The notes under the pieces: model-generated
What the model saw: the letters and a program-made list of their open reading frames with translations, nothing else
Told to the model about the DNA's origin: nothing
Databases searched by the model: none
Part shown: positions 20,090-28,942 of the stretch, one piece after another
How positions within the stretch are numbered: position 1 is the first letter of the stretch
Layout: each line of letters starts with the position of its first letter
Assembly (NCBI GenBank): GCA_958430865.1
Contig: CAUDNR010003569.1
Coordinates: 1,561 to 30,502 of the forward strand
Reading direction: 5' to 3'
DNA length: 28,942 bases
Origin: Entrophospora sp. SA101
Taxonomy: Eukaryota > Glomeromycota > Glomeromycetes > Entrophosporales > Entrophosporaceae
Made by a program: the position numbers and the translations under genes

Positions 20090-22077
20090 TTTTCTTCATC
20101 ATTAATTAAAATAATGCCATCATTTACTGAAGCCGTTTATTGAGGAAATTTTATCGATTTAAGTATTACAAGTATTACAAATATTTGAATATGTGAATAC
20201 GGTGCAAATCATCTAAAAGCATCGCATGCTACGCCACTCGTACAATTTTTCGTGTCCAGAAGATTGCTAAAATAGAGAATTTTTGGTAAAATAAGTAAAT
20301 ATGGAAAATCAGTCAAATCCATTAAATCAAGCAAGTTAGACAATTATAGTAATAGTAATAGCAATGGTTTTATCCATCAAATCAAAATAAAACAATTATT
20401 ATTATTATGATAATAGGTTTATCCGTTAACCCGTTAAATCAAGATTATCATTTCTATCATTTTGATGCAATATCGATCATACACTGGTAAACTCGATATA
20501 AATGTCTGAATATTAGAGTTTTACCTGTGTAATTTACTTGACACTTTATATTTTTTTGTGACAGCATTGGTGCGATAACCAATACTACGTTACAAGTAAA
20601 AGTCGTTCCACATAATCAAATTGACTTGATTTATGCATGATTTATCACATATAATAAATAACTACTCTTCAAATACAATGCGTTTTTGCTGTTTTTACGT
20701 AACCTTCAACAAACAAATACACATTGCACCAAATAAATTTGTTACGCGGTCAACTTCGCCTATTTGTTTTTTAAAGTTTTGATATTACACAAATAAAATT
20801 CGTCGGTAATTCCGTATGAATTTATTTCTATTTTGAGCTGTATTTTGTCAATTTTATAGTAAAAAATTGGGAATATATAAAATTCATTGGATAATCGCCT
20901 TTAAATTAGAGGTTACACCCGGATACTAATTTTATGGATATCCGTATTTAAATACTGTATTGTGCGCGTGACCCTAAACAGTTTCGAGAGAGAAGCCTAG
21001 ATCCAAATACAATCTGTACCTAAACTTAAACTTAAAAGAGTTCCGAGTCACAGTATCGTACCTCACTAGTTTCTGTGTTTTCAATGACAAAGCCAAAAAC
21101 ACAAAACGAATATTTAAAAGTACAATTGGTTATTGATCATCTATCTGTATCTGAAACACAATACAACAACTTTACTTAATATGTAAGGCATTTTAAGTTC
21201 ACGAAGTAAAATTTTATTTTTTATATAGATTGGAGAACAGGCCAAATATACTATCAAAATTATTTGATGATTGAATAGTAATTGTAAACATCTATTACAA
21301 TGTTTGAATGAAATATGATAGTTTGATTTTAGTCTAAGCCCATGCTATTTAAGGATTTAGGATTTTAAATTTACTATAGAGAATTGTTGGTATTGTAATA
21401 ATTAAGTAACATAAGTAACATAAGTAACATAATACCGATTAATAATAAACCTTTCTAATATAAAAATTATATAAATAAAAAAATTAGTTCAGAGCCTCCA
21501 AGTAAAGGTAAATTATAGTAAATAGATCAAGCTTTAGACTTCAGAGAGTTTTTTTTCTTACCAGATAAAAATATATTAATATATATATATATATATATTA
21601 AAGGCATTGAAAAAAATTCGCCAATAGATAAACTTTATAACCAAATGAGTTGGGGCAAAAGGCTCTCTGTAACTTTATCATAGAAGACTTAAACAATAAA
21701 ACTATAAAAGATTTCATTCAATTTATTATGAAAAGAATTATTTGATTTATTATTAAAGTTTACCATAAAAATTTCCATCATAACTGATAAATTAATATAA
21801 ATTTCTTTTTTTTTTCAAAAAAAAAATATTCTTGGTCGAATTTTTTTGTGTGAAATATGATAAAAATACTAAAAAATCCACATATAATAATTTGTTATAT
21901 TGATGTAACATACTGTATGTTTGAACACCACAATATCTGACGGCATAACCTCAATAATGATGATAATAATAATAATATAAAAAAATTCCTATTATAATGT
22001 TGAAATAATCAAACTACTGGTTTATGAAAAAATTTATATTGTTTTTCATTTATAAAAAGCTGATGATTAATAAAATT
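20090..22077. other. Long stretch without a supported gene
   Basis: AT-rich with only short stop-rich frames. It contains small simple repeats: TAGTAATAG around 20345, a threefold ATAAGTAAC at about 21405-21432 and a TA run at 21570-21600. No RNA gene or inverted-repeat element was recognised. Confidence 0.45.
21570..21600. repeat. (TA)n microsatellite
   Basis: About 30 bases of alternating T and A with one interruption. Confidence 0.85.
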
Positions 22078-22263
22078 TTAACGTTGGTAACTATTGAAAG
22101 CACATTCAACATCTAATTTTGGAAAAGCGTGTTTCTCTTGATAATGCATAATCTCATGACCTTTGCTGGTACAACAGACATTAAAGTTATTACGACCAGC
22201 AGGCAGTCCAATCAGAATGCATGTTAAAATTGCACAGATGTACAAAATTATTTTTCGGGTCAA
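22078..22263 (-). CDS. Possible small secreted cysteine-containing peptide (weak)
   Basis: A 61-codon minus-strand frame. Residues 3-23 are strongly hydrophobic (IILYICAILTCILIGLP), like a signal peptide, followed by a polar part with three Cys (VCCTSKGHE, VECAFNSYQR). It starts with TTG, and no in-frame ATG precedes it back to the nearest stop, so a real start would need an upstream exon. A 16-base repeat (22257-22272), also present at 23050-23065, covers exactly its 5' end, so the start may have been separated by an insertion. It could equally be a chance ORF. Confidence 0.2.
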   Translation of the reverse strand: MTRKIILYICAILTCILIGLPAGRNNFNVCCTSKGHEIMHYQEKHAFPKLDVECAFNSYQR

Positions 22264-23065
22264 ATCGTATAAAGTGACAGATGCGGTGGGCGGTTTCTAA
22301 CCAAATGGGGTGTGGACAATAGAAACAGACCATGTTGTGAAAAAAGCAATTTTGAGTTAGTATCACTATTATATGTAATTCCTCATGTAGAACATTTTTG
22401 GCTTAGAAACAATACCCACTTTGCTTAATAAAAATTTGAGATACCCTCCATTAAAGTTTTAAAAACAATAGTAAATTACTTGAAATGCAGATCATTTTTT
22501 TAAAATTTTCTCAAAACATCATTTTCACAACATGGTCCGTTTCTATTGTCCAACCCCAATTATGAAAAAATAGTTACATTACATATTTGGTTAGCCTTTA
22601 CCCTCGTAAGACCCCACAAATTTTATAGATAGGTTACTGCTGCAGCTGAGTCAGATTCATATATAAATTTAAATTTTTTGTCAGTAATAGTAATTATTTA
22701 GTGCTAGGTCAATATTATTATATGCATCAAAAAGGTTGGTTAGGTTTAATCTATTAGTAATCAACGATTTATTAGGGAACCAAAAATTTTGTGTACCGAA
22801 GTTTTTCTTTGCGTACTCGTTCAAAAAGCAAAACCAATACTTTATAATAAATATTTTATATCGTTAAAATATTATAAATTATAAAAATCAATGAATTATT
22901 ATCAATTTATTTGTAAAATTTAATTCCATTACAGTAGACAGTTTCAAAATTTTTAATGTTAGTATATATTATGGGACAAATTATGTTCTTTTTTCTAATG
23001 TTATTGCAAACCTTAGGGTCAAATTATATATTAAACTTAATTTTGGTCTGGGTCAAATCGTATAA
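22257..23065. repeat. Segment bounded by 16-bp direct repeats
   Basis: GGGTCAAATCGTATAA occurs at 22257-22272 and again at 23050-23065 in the same orientation, enclosing 777 bp that include the MITE at 22297-22594. No ORF of note lies between. The repeats could be a long target duplication of the kind left by non-LTR retrotransposition, or the scar of a local duplication. Confidence 0.45.
22297..22594. mobile_element. Inverted-repeat MITE, about 298 bp
   Basis: The left arm (TTTCTAACCAAAT, then GGGGTGTGGACAATAGAAAC, then GACCATGTTGTGAAAA) is complemented by the right arm (TTTTCACAACATGGTCCGTT ... CCAACCCCAATTA ... ATTTGGTTAG). The right arm has about 25 extra bases between its outer and inner blocks. 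The core arms match over about 37 bp with few mismatches. No ORF; the target duplication is unclear. Confidence 0.7.
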
Positions 23066-23113
23066 CAAACAGTAAATTTTGTTACCAATCTATCTATGAA
23101 GTTTGCGGGTCCC

Positions 23114-23961
23114 AATTAATATAGTAATGTGTATTTATTTTTTTAAGTTTGGGAAAATTATAAACCTGTATTAATAACACACGAATCCTGTTGAAACGAG
23201 AATTTTTTAATACTAAAAACAAACAGATGGGATGGTTATTATATATAAAAAATAAAAATATATTCATTATTTCCTTTTCCAAAATATCTGGATTGTTGGA
23301 TCATCCAAAAATGCAAATGACGGGAGTACATATGACTAACACTAAACTAATTTAGTCAATTAGGGTTACGCACTCAGCCTGGTAAATAAAAGACAGTGTA
23401 ATTACATCCAATCACGTTATGAAAACGGGATTTTTTTATTATTATAGTATTGTTACATTATGATCGTACACGAGAAAACAACTTTTTAATATTGTTTAAA
23501 AATACATTAGAGTAACCTGTTCGCGAACCTAAATACTGGTTTTGAATTTCGAGTGCATTTATTTTGCTTTCCCAATCACTTTGGGTGGTATTGAAGTAAT
23601 TCATTCGATGTTTTAAGAAATATTGTTTATGCAAATGGAATTTACTGACAAATTTTAAGATCATGATGTATAATATTAATTATTTAAAAGTAATTGTCGC
23701 CACAAACTTAAACCAATCAATCGGAAATGATAAGAAAACAGTAATTGAAGTGAAACCGTCAAGAAGTAAACAAAACTGATATAGATAAATACCTCTTGAT
23801 TTTTACTTGTCTCCATTTTTATTCTAACGAATTTTTGATCTAATAAAGTAAATTTTTTTACTTTTCAATATTTTAAATAAATATCCAATAATATTATTGT
23901 CCATTCCTCTTTCTAATTCTTCTTTTCTTTTTCTTATTCTTATTAATTAGGCTATAAAAAA
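23114..23961 (+). repeat. Upstream block of receptor copy C, with an internal inversion
   Basis: Shares the landmarks of the other upstream blocks from about 23270 on (CAAAATATCTGGATTGTTGG, CATCCAATCACG, ATTCTAACGAATTTTTGATC, a C/T tract and TTATTAATTAGGCTATAAAA before the ATG). The part 23114-23231 is instead the reverse complement of the matching region in copies B (about 16191-16345) and D (about 27213-27350). There is no Mutator-type MITE here. Confidence 0.7.
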
Positions 23962-25471
23962 ATGGATGATCCAGCATCAAATGACACAGAAACTGTTATA
24001 TTTGCGGTAACCCCTCAAGAAGGGCAGGTGGTTCTTCTGCTCTTATTAATTCAAAGCATAGCATCATTGATTGCAACTGCGTTCGGAATTTCAGTTTTTT
24101 TTTCTATAAGATATAAATATCCCCGATTAGTCAACAGAGTTACGTTTCGACTTGCTCTTGCTACAATGATCTCAGACTTTGGTATTAGTGTATTTCAATT
24201 AATCGGTGCAACACTTGCATCCCCAACCGGCCCATCATGTATAATCGCTATCTGGGGAACTGTATTTTTTAGTCTCACATCAATTTTTTTCCCTACTTGT
24301 ATTGCTCTGGTAAAATATATCTTTTATTAGTCAATTAATTAATTAATTAAAATATTAATTGAAGATTTGATCATGTGAATTAAACAGAATCTACAAATCG
24401 TGTTCATTCATGGGTACAGGGGTAGACTTAAATTAGAAATGTTTTATTTCATAATTTCGATCGCTTTAGCCTCAATTCTATCATTAGCTCCGTTCGCCGA
24501 TAACATGTATGGTTGGGATGTGCCTGAAGCGTAAGTTTTTACATCTAATCATTAATTTACATTTACTACAACAACATCATTAACTATATAATCTTTACTT
24601 CATAATAGGGTGTGCTGGTACCGTGACTCAGGTACAAAATTGAGTATTGTATGGCAATGGGCATCATTTTACACTTGGGAAATAATTTGTATATTATACT
24701 GTATAATAACATTAATTTGTATTGGGGTGAAATTACACAAAGTGTCAAGTCAATCAATAAGCACTAATAATATTGATGGTCAAACAATGACAAGTCAATA
24801 TGATAAGAATGTTTTAAGGAACAAGGCTATTATATCATTAGTGGTTGGAAAGGTTGTATGGTATCCTGTTGTGCCTATAATAACTCAGGGACCAAGTTTT
24901 TTATTTGAAACTGACATTTATGTTAACCAGAAAGTCAATTTTGTATTTTCAATACTGGCTACTCTCATCTCATTTCAAGGTAATTAACTAAATAATAAAA
25001 TTGTGATTTAGCAATTTATTAAATATTTAATGATTTTTTTCTTTAGGTTTTCTCAATACCATAGTATTTATGCAAGATATCGCGGTTTCTAGAGCTTATA
25101 AACTAACAAAATTAAATTGGTGGTGTAATTACGTTAATAAATATGAAGAGTCATATCCTCATTTATCACGTAATAAAGCGTTTGATCCATTGGATTCGGT
25201 TGATCAGGAAATAAAAGATGAACAGCAACAACAAAGTCAGAAACAACCTTCCTTTGCTGAAAAATTACGATATAGATTCTTAATTTCATTCTTTAGTAAG
25301 CCGAAAGGAGATAAAGTGTTAATCGAATACGATCAATATATGACGGTAAAAGATGATGATGAATTGTTGTCAACACAATCAATGAATGATAAAAATAGTG
25401 ATGATGCAACAGTAAAGGATGACGGAGATAATCTGGATCGATTTAATAAAAATGTATTATCCAAATTGTAA
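23962..25471 (+). CDS. Seven-transmembrane G-protein-coupled-receptor-like protein (intact copy C)
   Basis: Four exons (23962-24309, 24388-24530, 24609-24979, 25047-25471) with GT-AG introns of 78, 78 and 67 nt join in frame to 428 aa. The extracellular N-terminus is short. Predicted helices are TM1 about 23-49, TM2 61-86, TM3 about 93-122 (ending NLQIVFIHGYRG), TM4 about 134-153, TM5 about 180-203, TM6 about 236-257 and TM7 about 273-297. Cys93 at the start of TM3 and Cys166 in loop 2 (VCWYRDSG) are placed for the usual receptor disulfide. WYPVVPIITQ in TM6 and QGFLNTIVFMQDIAVSRA at TM7/tail recall fungal cAMP-receptor/Git3-like GPCRs. The roughly 130-aa tail is polar, with EQQQQSQKQ and an acidic end. 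The ligand is unknown; coupling to G proteins is inferred from the fold. It is the only one of four local copies without lesions. The start follows a leader conserved in all four copies. Confidence 0.85.
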
Positions 25472-26163
25472 GATATTAAGTAATTTTATATAAATAATAA
25501 ACAAATATTTATGATTCTTTTTTTATAAAGTAAATTGATGAACCAAAATGGATAAATAATATGGTAATTTTGCTTTATATAAAAAGCATCCCTGTAAGTG
25601 CAAAAAAAATAAGGTGTAAATTCTACCTGACTTCATCGAAAATCATTTCTGATATTTAAACTCTGTATATATAATAATGTTCTTTATCAGAATCTCACCA
25701 AAATTGATATGAAGTAGTATTTTTTATGTAATACCTGTATGTCTAAATTTAAATCTTTAAAGCCCATTACATTGTACGTATCTATTCTTTTTTGTCTGTT
25801 GGTTATATTATAATCATTGACGTTAATTATTATATCTATCTATTCTGACTAGTGTTAAATTACAACTTTAGATGAGTTACTTTGAACTTTATGCCCGTTC
25901 AGTTGAGTTGCTGTATTTGATAAATTTGTGCTAATCTTGGTTTCTAATGCTTTTACTCTTTTTTGTCTCTTTTATATCTAATATTACCTTTTTTTTAAAT
26001 CTATCTGTATTTTTTTCATGATTTCTGCCATCTCATTTTTTTTAATAATTTTTTGTTTTAACAATTTTTGGAAAATTTTGTAATGATCACTATTACCGTT
26101 TAAAAATAAATAACAAGCCTACAACCGAGAACGCAATACGAACCTTTGCTTTTTTTTTTACTT
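25472..26163. other. 3' flank of copy C and AT-rich DNA, possible coding remnant
   Basis: The first 70 bases match the 3' flank of copy A, so the duplicated unit ends near 25545. On the minus strand, about 25860-26090, frames with coiled-coil-like composition occur (KNEMAEIMKKIQIDLKK; KRQKRVKALETKISTNLSN), broken by stops. They may be the remains of a coiled-coil gene. Confidence 0.35.
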
Positions 26164-26640
26164 TAGAGGTTGGAATCGCCCAAAAAATCCTTAGTTGACT
26201 ACTAGTTGGTCAAAAATTTCTTTAGTCGACTAAATTTTTTTTTTATAATAATAATATTTCGATTTTAATTTGAAATTACGAATTCATTTCCATTTAAATC
26301 TTTCACTTTTTCAAAATGCTTCCACACAAAACCATGTGTTACAATTCGTTTTTTTAAAGGTCTTCTGGAACCACCGCTTAAATCATTGGAACTTGAAGCC
26401 AACGAACTATTGGACCTTGTATTGGAAGTGTTTATTCATTCGCATGTAAAATTATCATCAACAACACCACTACTATTGTCATCATCATCATATTGATGGT
26501 ATTGATATTCTTCCGCACAGAAATTTTTCATTTTGAATGATAAAACACAAAAATCGTAATTGGTCAGACAATAATAATATTAACATAGTAATAGTAATAG
26601 TATCAGTATCAGTAGTATTAGTAGTCGATTCCAACCTCTA
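26164..26640. mobile_element. hAT-family element remnant, 477 bp
   Basis: Perfect 15-bp terminal inverted repeats (TAGAGGTTGGAATCG at 26164-26178 and its complement at 26626-26640) are flanked by TTTTACTT on the left and TTTTGCTT on the right, an 8-bp target duplication with one difference. An 8-bp duplication and TAGAG-type ends fit hAT elements. The interior contains a BED-finger remnant on the minus strand, supporting the assignment. The transposase core is missing, so this is an internally deleted copy. Confidence 0.8.
26265..26531 (-). pseudogene. N-terminus of a hAT transposase with a BED-finger start
   Basis: From the ATG at 26531 the minus strand reads 89 codons to a TAA, with one internal TGA at codon 32. 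Codons 1-50 are D/N/S-rich. Codons 59-88 (KKRIVTHGFVWKHFEKVKDL, then NGNEFVIS) match the beginning of BED zinc fingers, whose aromatic pair VW..HF is intact. The frame stops just before the first zinc-binding Cys pair. It is a relic left by internal deletion of the element. Confidence 0.65.
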
Positions 26641-26958
26641 TTTTGCTTCACGTATGTGTGCTACACGAGATCAAAAATTCGTTTAATTTGAATTGGGATT
26701 TGATTGCGTCTTCTTCGCCACAAAGAGCAAAAAAATGACATCACTCAGGACAAAACAATGGTCTATTTTATTAAATTCCAAACATATAAATAAGTGAGAC
26801 GTTAACCTCAGACCATTTCGGCACATGTAACTCAACCTTCTACACTTTCAATCCATCAAGATAAAATTCAAGTTTACGAATGTGCACGCTATGTGATCAC
26901 ATTCAAACCATGAAATATTATTCTTGATTCTGATGGATAACTAACCTTTTATCACACC

Positions 26959-27075
26959 ATGAGTGATAATCACAAAGATTCTGATATTGATGTCCAAGAA
27001 AATGTTGAATCTTCCATTTTTAATTCATTTTATAAAGAAAAATTCACCTTTATTTATATATTAGAAAAGACTTGA
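26959..27075 (+). CDS. Possible first exon joined to the duplicated block (weak)
   Basis: An ATG opens 38 codons beginning MSDNHKDSDIDVQENVESSI, an acidic, disordered-looking start common for fungal proteins. After about 22 codons the sequence becomes the edge of the duplicated receptor block (shared with 12976) and reads into a stop. This suggests the 5' end of a gene cut by the duplication boundary. Function unknown. Confidence 0.25.
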   Translation: MSDNHKDSDIDVQENVESSIFNSFYKEKFTFIYILEKT

Positions 27076-28148
27076 ATAACTTTAATCAAGACAATGAATA
27101 GTAAGGTTATAAATAATTTTATTTGAAGGATTATAATTTAATATTATTATTTAATATCAGTGGATTTTAGAAATCTATTTTCGATTCATTCATTGTGTCG
27201 TAATTTTTTGTGACCCATCTGATTGTTTTAATATTAAAAAATTCTTGATTCAACAGGATTTTCGTGATATATAGTGGTACTACTAATATACAGGTTTACA
27301 ATTCTCCCAAACTGAAAAAATTCAATATACACATTACTATATTAATATTAATTAATCCCTTTTCCAAAATATTTGGATTGTTGGGATGCAAATAACAGAC
27401 CATTGAGCGTACATATAGTTAACATTAATTATGGTAATGTACTCAGCCTTGGTAAATGAAAGAAATCTAATAAAATTACATCCAATCACGCATGCAAACG
27501 GGATTTTTTTTTTTTAATGGTTTTACCATCTACTTACTTATTATAGTAATGGTCGCACACAATGTGATTAAAATAACCCGTTTGCGAATCTAAATACTGG
27601 ATTTGAATTTCCTAGAGCAAGGTTCTCCACATATTAATATGTTTACTTTGGATGTTATTACGGTAATTCATTTTTTAAGAAATATAGTTTATGCAAATGG
27701 AATTTACTAACAAATTTAAAAGTAATTGTCATCACAAACAAACTTAAACCAATCAATTGAAAATGATAGGAAAACAGGAATTAAAATTAAAACGTTAAGA
27801 ATCAAACAAACAAAACTGGTCTAGATAAATACTTCCTGTTTTTTACTTTGTTTCCATTTTTATTCTAACGGATTTTTGATCTAACAAAGTATTTTTTTTT
27901 TACCTTTCGATATTTTAAATAAGGAAATTTCTATATACAAAAAGGTTCTTTTTAAAAAAGGAAATTTAATCATGGTTTAAATTTTTGTGATTAAAATTTG
28001 TGGTAGGAATTACAGAGGATTTACTAACACTAAAAATTAAATTTATTTGTCATGTAGGTTCCGTATATTTCATAAAAACCCTTTAAATAAACAACAAATA
28101 ATATACTCCTTCTCCCTCTTCTTGTACTTATTAATTAGGTTATATAAA
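27023..28148 (+). repeat. Upstream block of receptor copy D (duplicated unit)
   Basis: Starts with ATTCATTTTATAAAGAAA, as before copy A, and contains the same series of landmarks as copies A-C, with the orientation and details of copy B (ACCCATCTGATTGTTTTAAT, AACATTAATTATGG). It ends with a C/T-rich tract, TTATTAATTAGGTTATATAAA and the ATG at 28149. Confidence 0.7.
27923..28082. mobile_element. Mutator-type MITE in the copy D leader, 9-bp duplication
   Basis: A 160-bp insertion starting GGAAATTTCTATATACAAAA and ending ATTTCATAAAAACCC, flanked by perfect TTTAAATAA (27914-27922 and 28083-28091). It is the same element at the same site as 16928-17126 in copy B, shortened by internal deletions, and is absent from copies A and C. 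A 9-bp duplication suggests a Mutator-like origin. Confidence 0.72.
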
Positions 28149-28425
28149 ATGTCGGATCCAGTACCAAATGACATAGAAACTGTTATATATGCAGTAACCC
28201 CTGAAGAAGGGCAGGTAGTTCTTCTGCTCTTATTAATTCAAAGCACAGTATCTGTATTCGGAATTTGAGTGTTTTTTTTTCTATAAAATATAAATACCCC
28301 CGATTAGTCAACAGGGTTACATTTTGACTTGCACTTGCTATAATGTTATCAGACTTTGGTGTTGGTGTAACTCAATTAATTGGTTCAACCCTTGCATCTC
28401 CTACTGGCCCAGCATGTATGTGGGG
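28149..28425 (+). pseudogene. 7TM receptor copy D, truncated with an internal stop
   Basis: Matches exon 1 of the intact copy from the ATG. Relative to it, about 12-15 bases are missing in TM1 (after QSTVSV), followed by TCA-to-TGA (stop at about 28266), further small length changes in the T run, and CGA-to-TGA near 28327. TM2 is still recognisable in another frame (MLSDFGVGVTQLIGSTLASP). Homology ends at about 28425, after GGCCCAGCATGTATGTGGGG, where transposon-derived sequence begins. Exons 2-4 do not appear in the window. Confidence 0.8.
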
Positions 28426-28429
28426 CATT

Positions 28430-28942
28430 GAAAAGTTTTGTCACTGGTCCTGTAACTTTATAATTTTGAGTATAATTAATTTAAATTTTTTTTTAAATAA
28501 AAGACACTCTATTCCTTTTTCAAATAAAAAATAGATTGGTTTTTTTTATTTACTAATTACTGAGATATTGAATTTTAAAGTTCATTAGTAAAAACAACTG
28601 GAAATTTTTTTGTAAAACCATGTAATTTTATGATTTTAAACGTAATGAGTTTGAAAATATTTTTATAAAAATTAGTCATTCTTATCTTTCAAATAAAAAA
28701 AAGTTTGCCCTTTTTTATTGGCTAGTTATTGAGATATTAAATTTTAAAAATTACATAGACTGGATTTGTATTTCAGTCAACATATATACAATTTCCAAAA
28801 GCTTATTCCATTTCCAAAAACTTATACCATTCCTTCAAAATAATTCCCATTGGCATCTATACAACATTTCAGCCTTCTTTGCCACTCCTGGAAAGATTTG
28901 TGATATTCCTCTTTTGGGATATTATCAGCAATTGACTGGATA
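28430..28942 (-). mobile_element. Tc1/mariner-type element, 3' portion, cut by the window edge
   Basis: Contains the C-terminal end of a mariner transposase on the minus strand (28822-28942). Downstream of it is about 390 bp of AT-rich sequence consisting largely of two direct repeats of about 165 bp (about 28435-28600 and 28612-28770). Each repeat shares CAAATAAAAAA, then TTATTGAGATATTnAATTTTAAA-like and ACTGGA. The element's end lies at the breakpoint of receptor copy D. I could not fix its exact terminal repeat. Confidence 0.6.
28822..28942 (-). CDS. Mariner-like transposase, C-terminal end (partial)
   Basis: 40 codons are open from the window edge to the TAA at 28822-28824. The sequence EYHKSFQEWQRRL followed by KCCIDANGNYFEG is the characteristic C-terminal motif of mariner transposases (aromatic/Trp, basic helix, then C-ID-x-G-x-YFEG). 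The catalytic DDD/E residues would lie beyond the window, so activity cannot be judged. Confidence 0.75.
   Translation of the reverse strand, partial: IQSIADNIPKEEYHKSFQEWQRRLKCCIDANGNYFEGMV

Noticed and set aside
1..28942. tRNA, rRNA, CRISPR or riboswitch signals
   Set aside because: None recognised by eye; a TTCGATC word near 14351 belongs to receptor exon 2 and is not a tRNA T-loop. A covariance-model scan would be needed to exclude small RNA genes.

Overview
The window looks like nuclear DNA of an arbuscular mycorrhizal fungus close to Rhizophagus (Glomeromycotina). It is very AT-rich. Introns are short (about 70-140 nt), with GTAAG-type donors and T-rich/AG acceptors. It holds a BTB-BACK-TLDc protein pair of the kind massively expanded in these fungi, and an array of duplicated seven-helix receptor genes in a matrix of small inverted-repeat elements and gene debris. 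The organism assignment is inference from gene content and composition.

Layout. 1-90 is the coiled-coil C-terminus of a gene entering from the left, followed by a small hypothetical gene (198-452, minus). 653-3914 (minus) is a tandem BTB-BACK-TLDc duplication. The downstream copy is open, but its TLDc domain carries an in-frame 24-residue segment that reads like the switch II region of translation elongation factor G. The upstream copy has two frameshifts and is a pseudogene. 4048-8356 holds a short foldback element, empty AT-rich DNA and an unidentified decayed coding region. 8357-10237 (minus) is a complete five-exon gene for an Isc1-type inositol phosphosphingolipid phospholipase C (neutral sphingomyelinase family), with all catalytic motifs and two C-terminal membrane helices.

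From about 12.5 kb to the right edge the window is organised around four copies of one duplicated unit: a conserved upstream block of roughly 0.85-1.1 kb plus a 7TM receptor gene. Copy A (13851-15351) has frameshifts and stops. Copy B (17209-17280) is cut off after about 24 codons. Copy C (23962-25471) is intact, with four exons and 428 aa. Copy D (28149-about 28425) has an internal stop and is cut by a Tc1/mariner-type element. Copies B and D share a small element with a TTTAAATAA target duplication (perfect in D) that A and C lack, and copy C has an inverted piece in its upstream block, so the duplication history can be partly read.

Between these units lie a 1.51-kb element with 74-75 bp terminal inverted repeats and a helix-turn-helix ORF, a pogo/Tigger-type MITE nested inside it, a 477-bp hAT remnant with a BED-finger fragment, several other MITEs, minisatellites and unidentified gene fragments. 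Functionally the window offers one putative surface receptor (copy C), one sphingolipid-signalling enzyme and one (possibly chimeric) BTB adaptor protein. Nothing in the sequence shows that these act in a common pathway.
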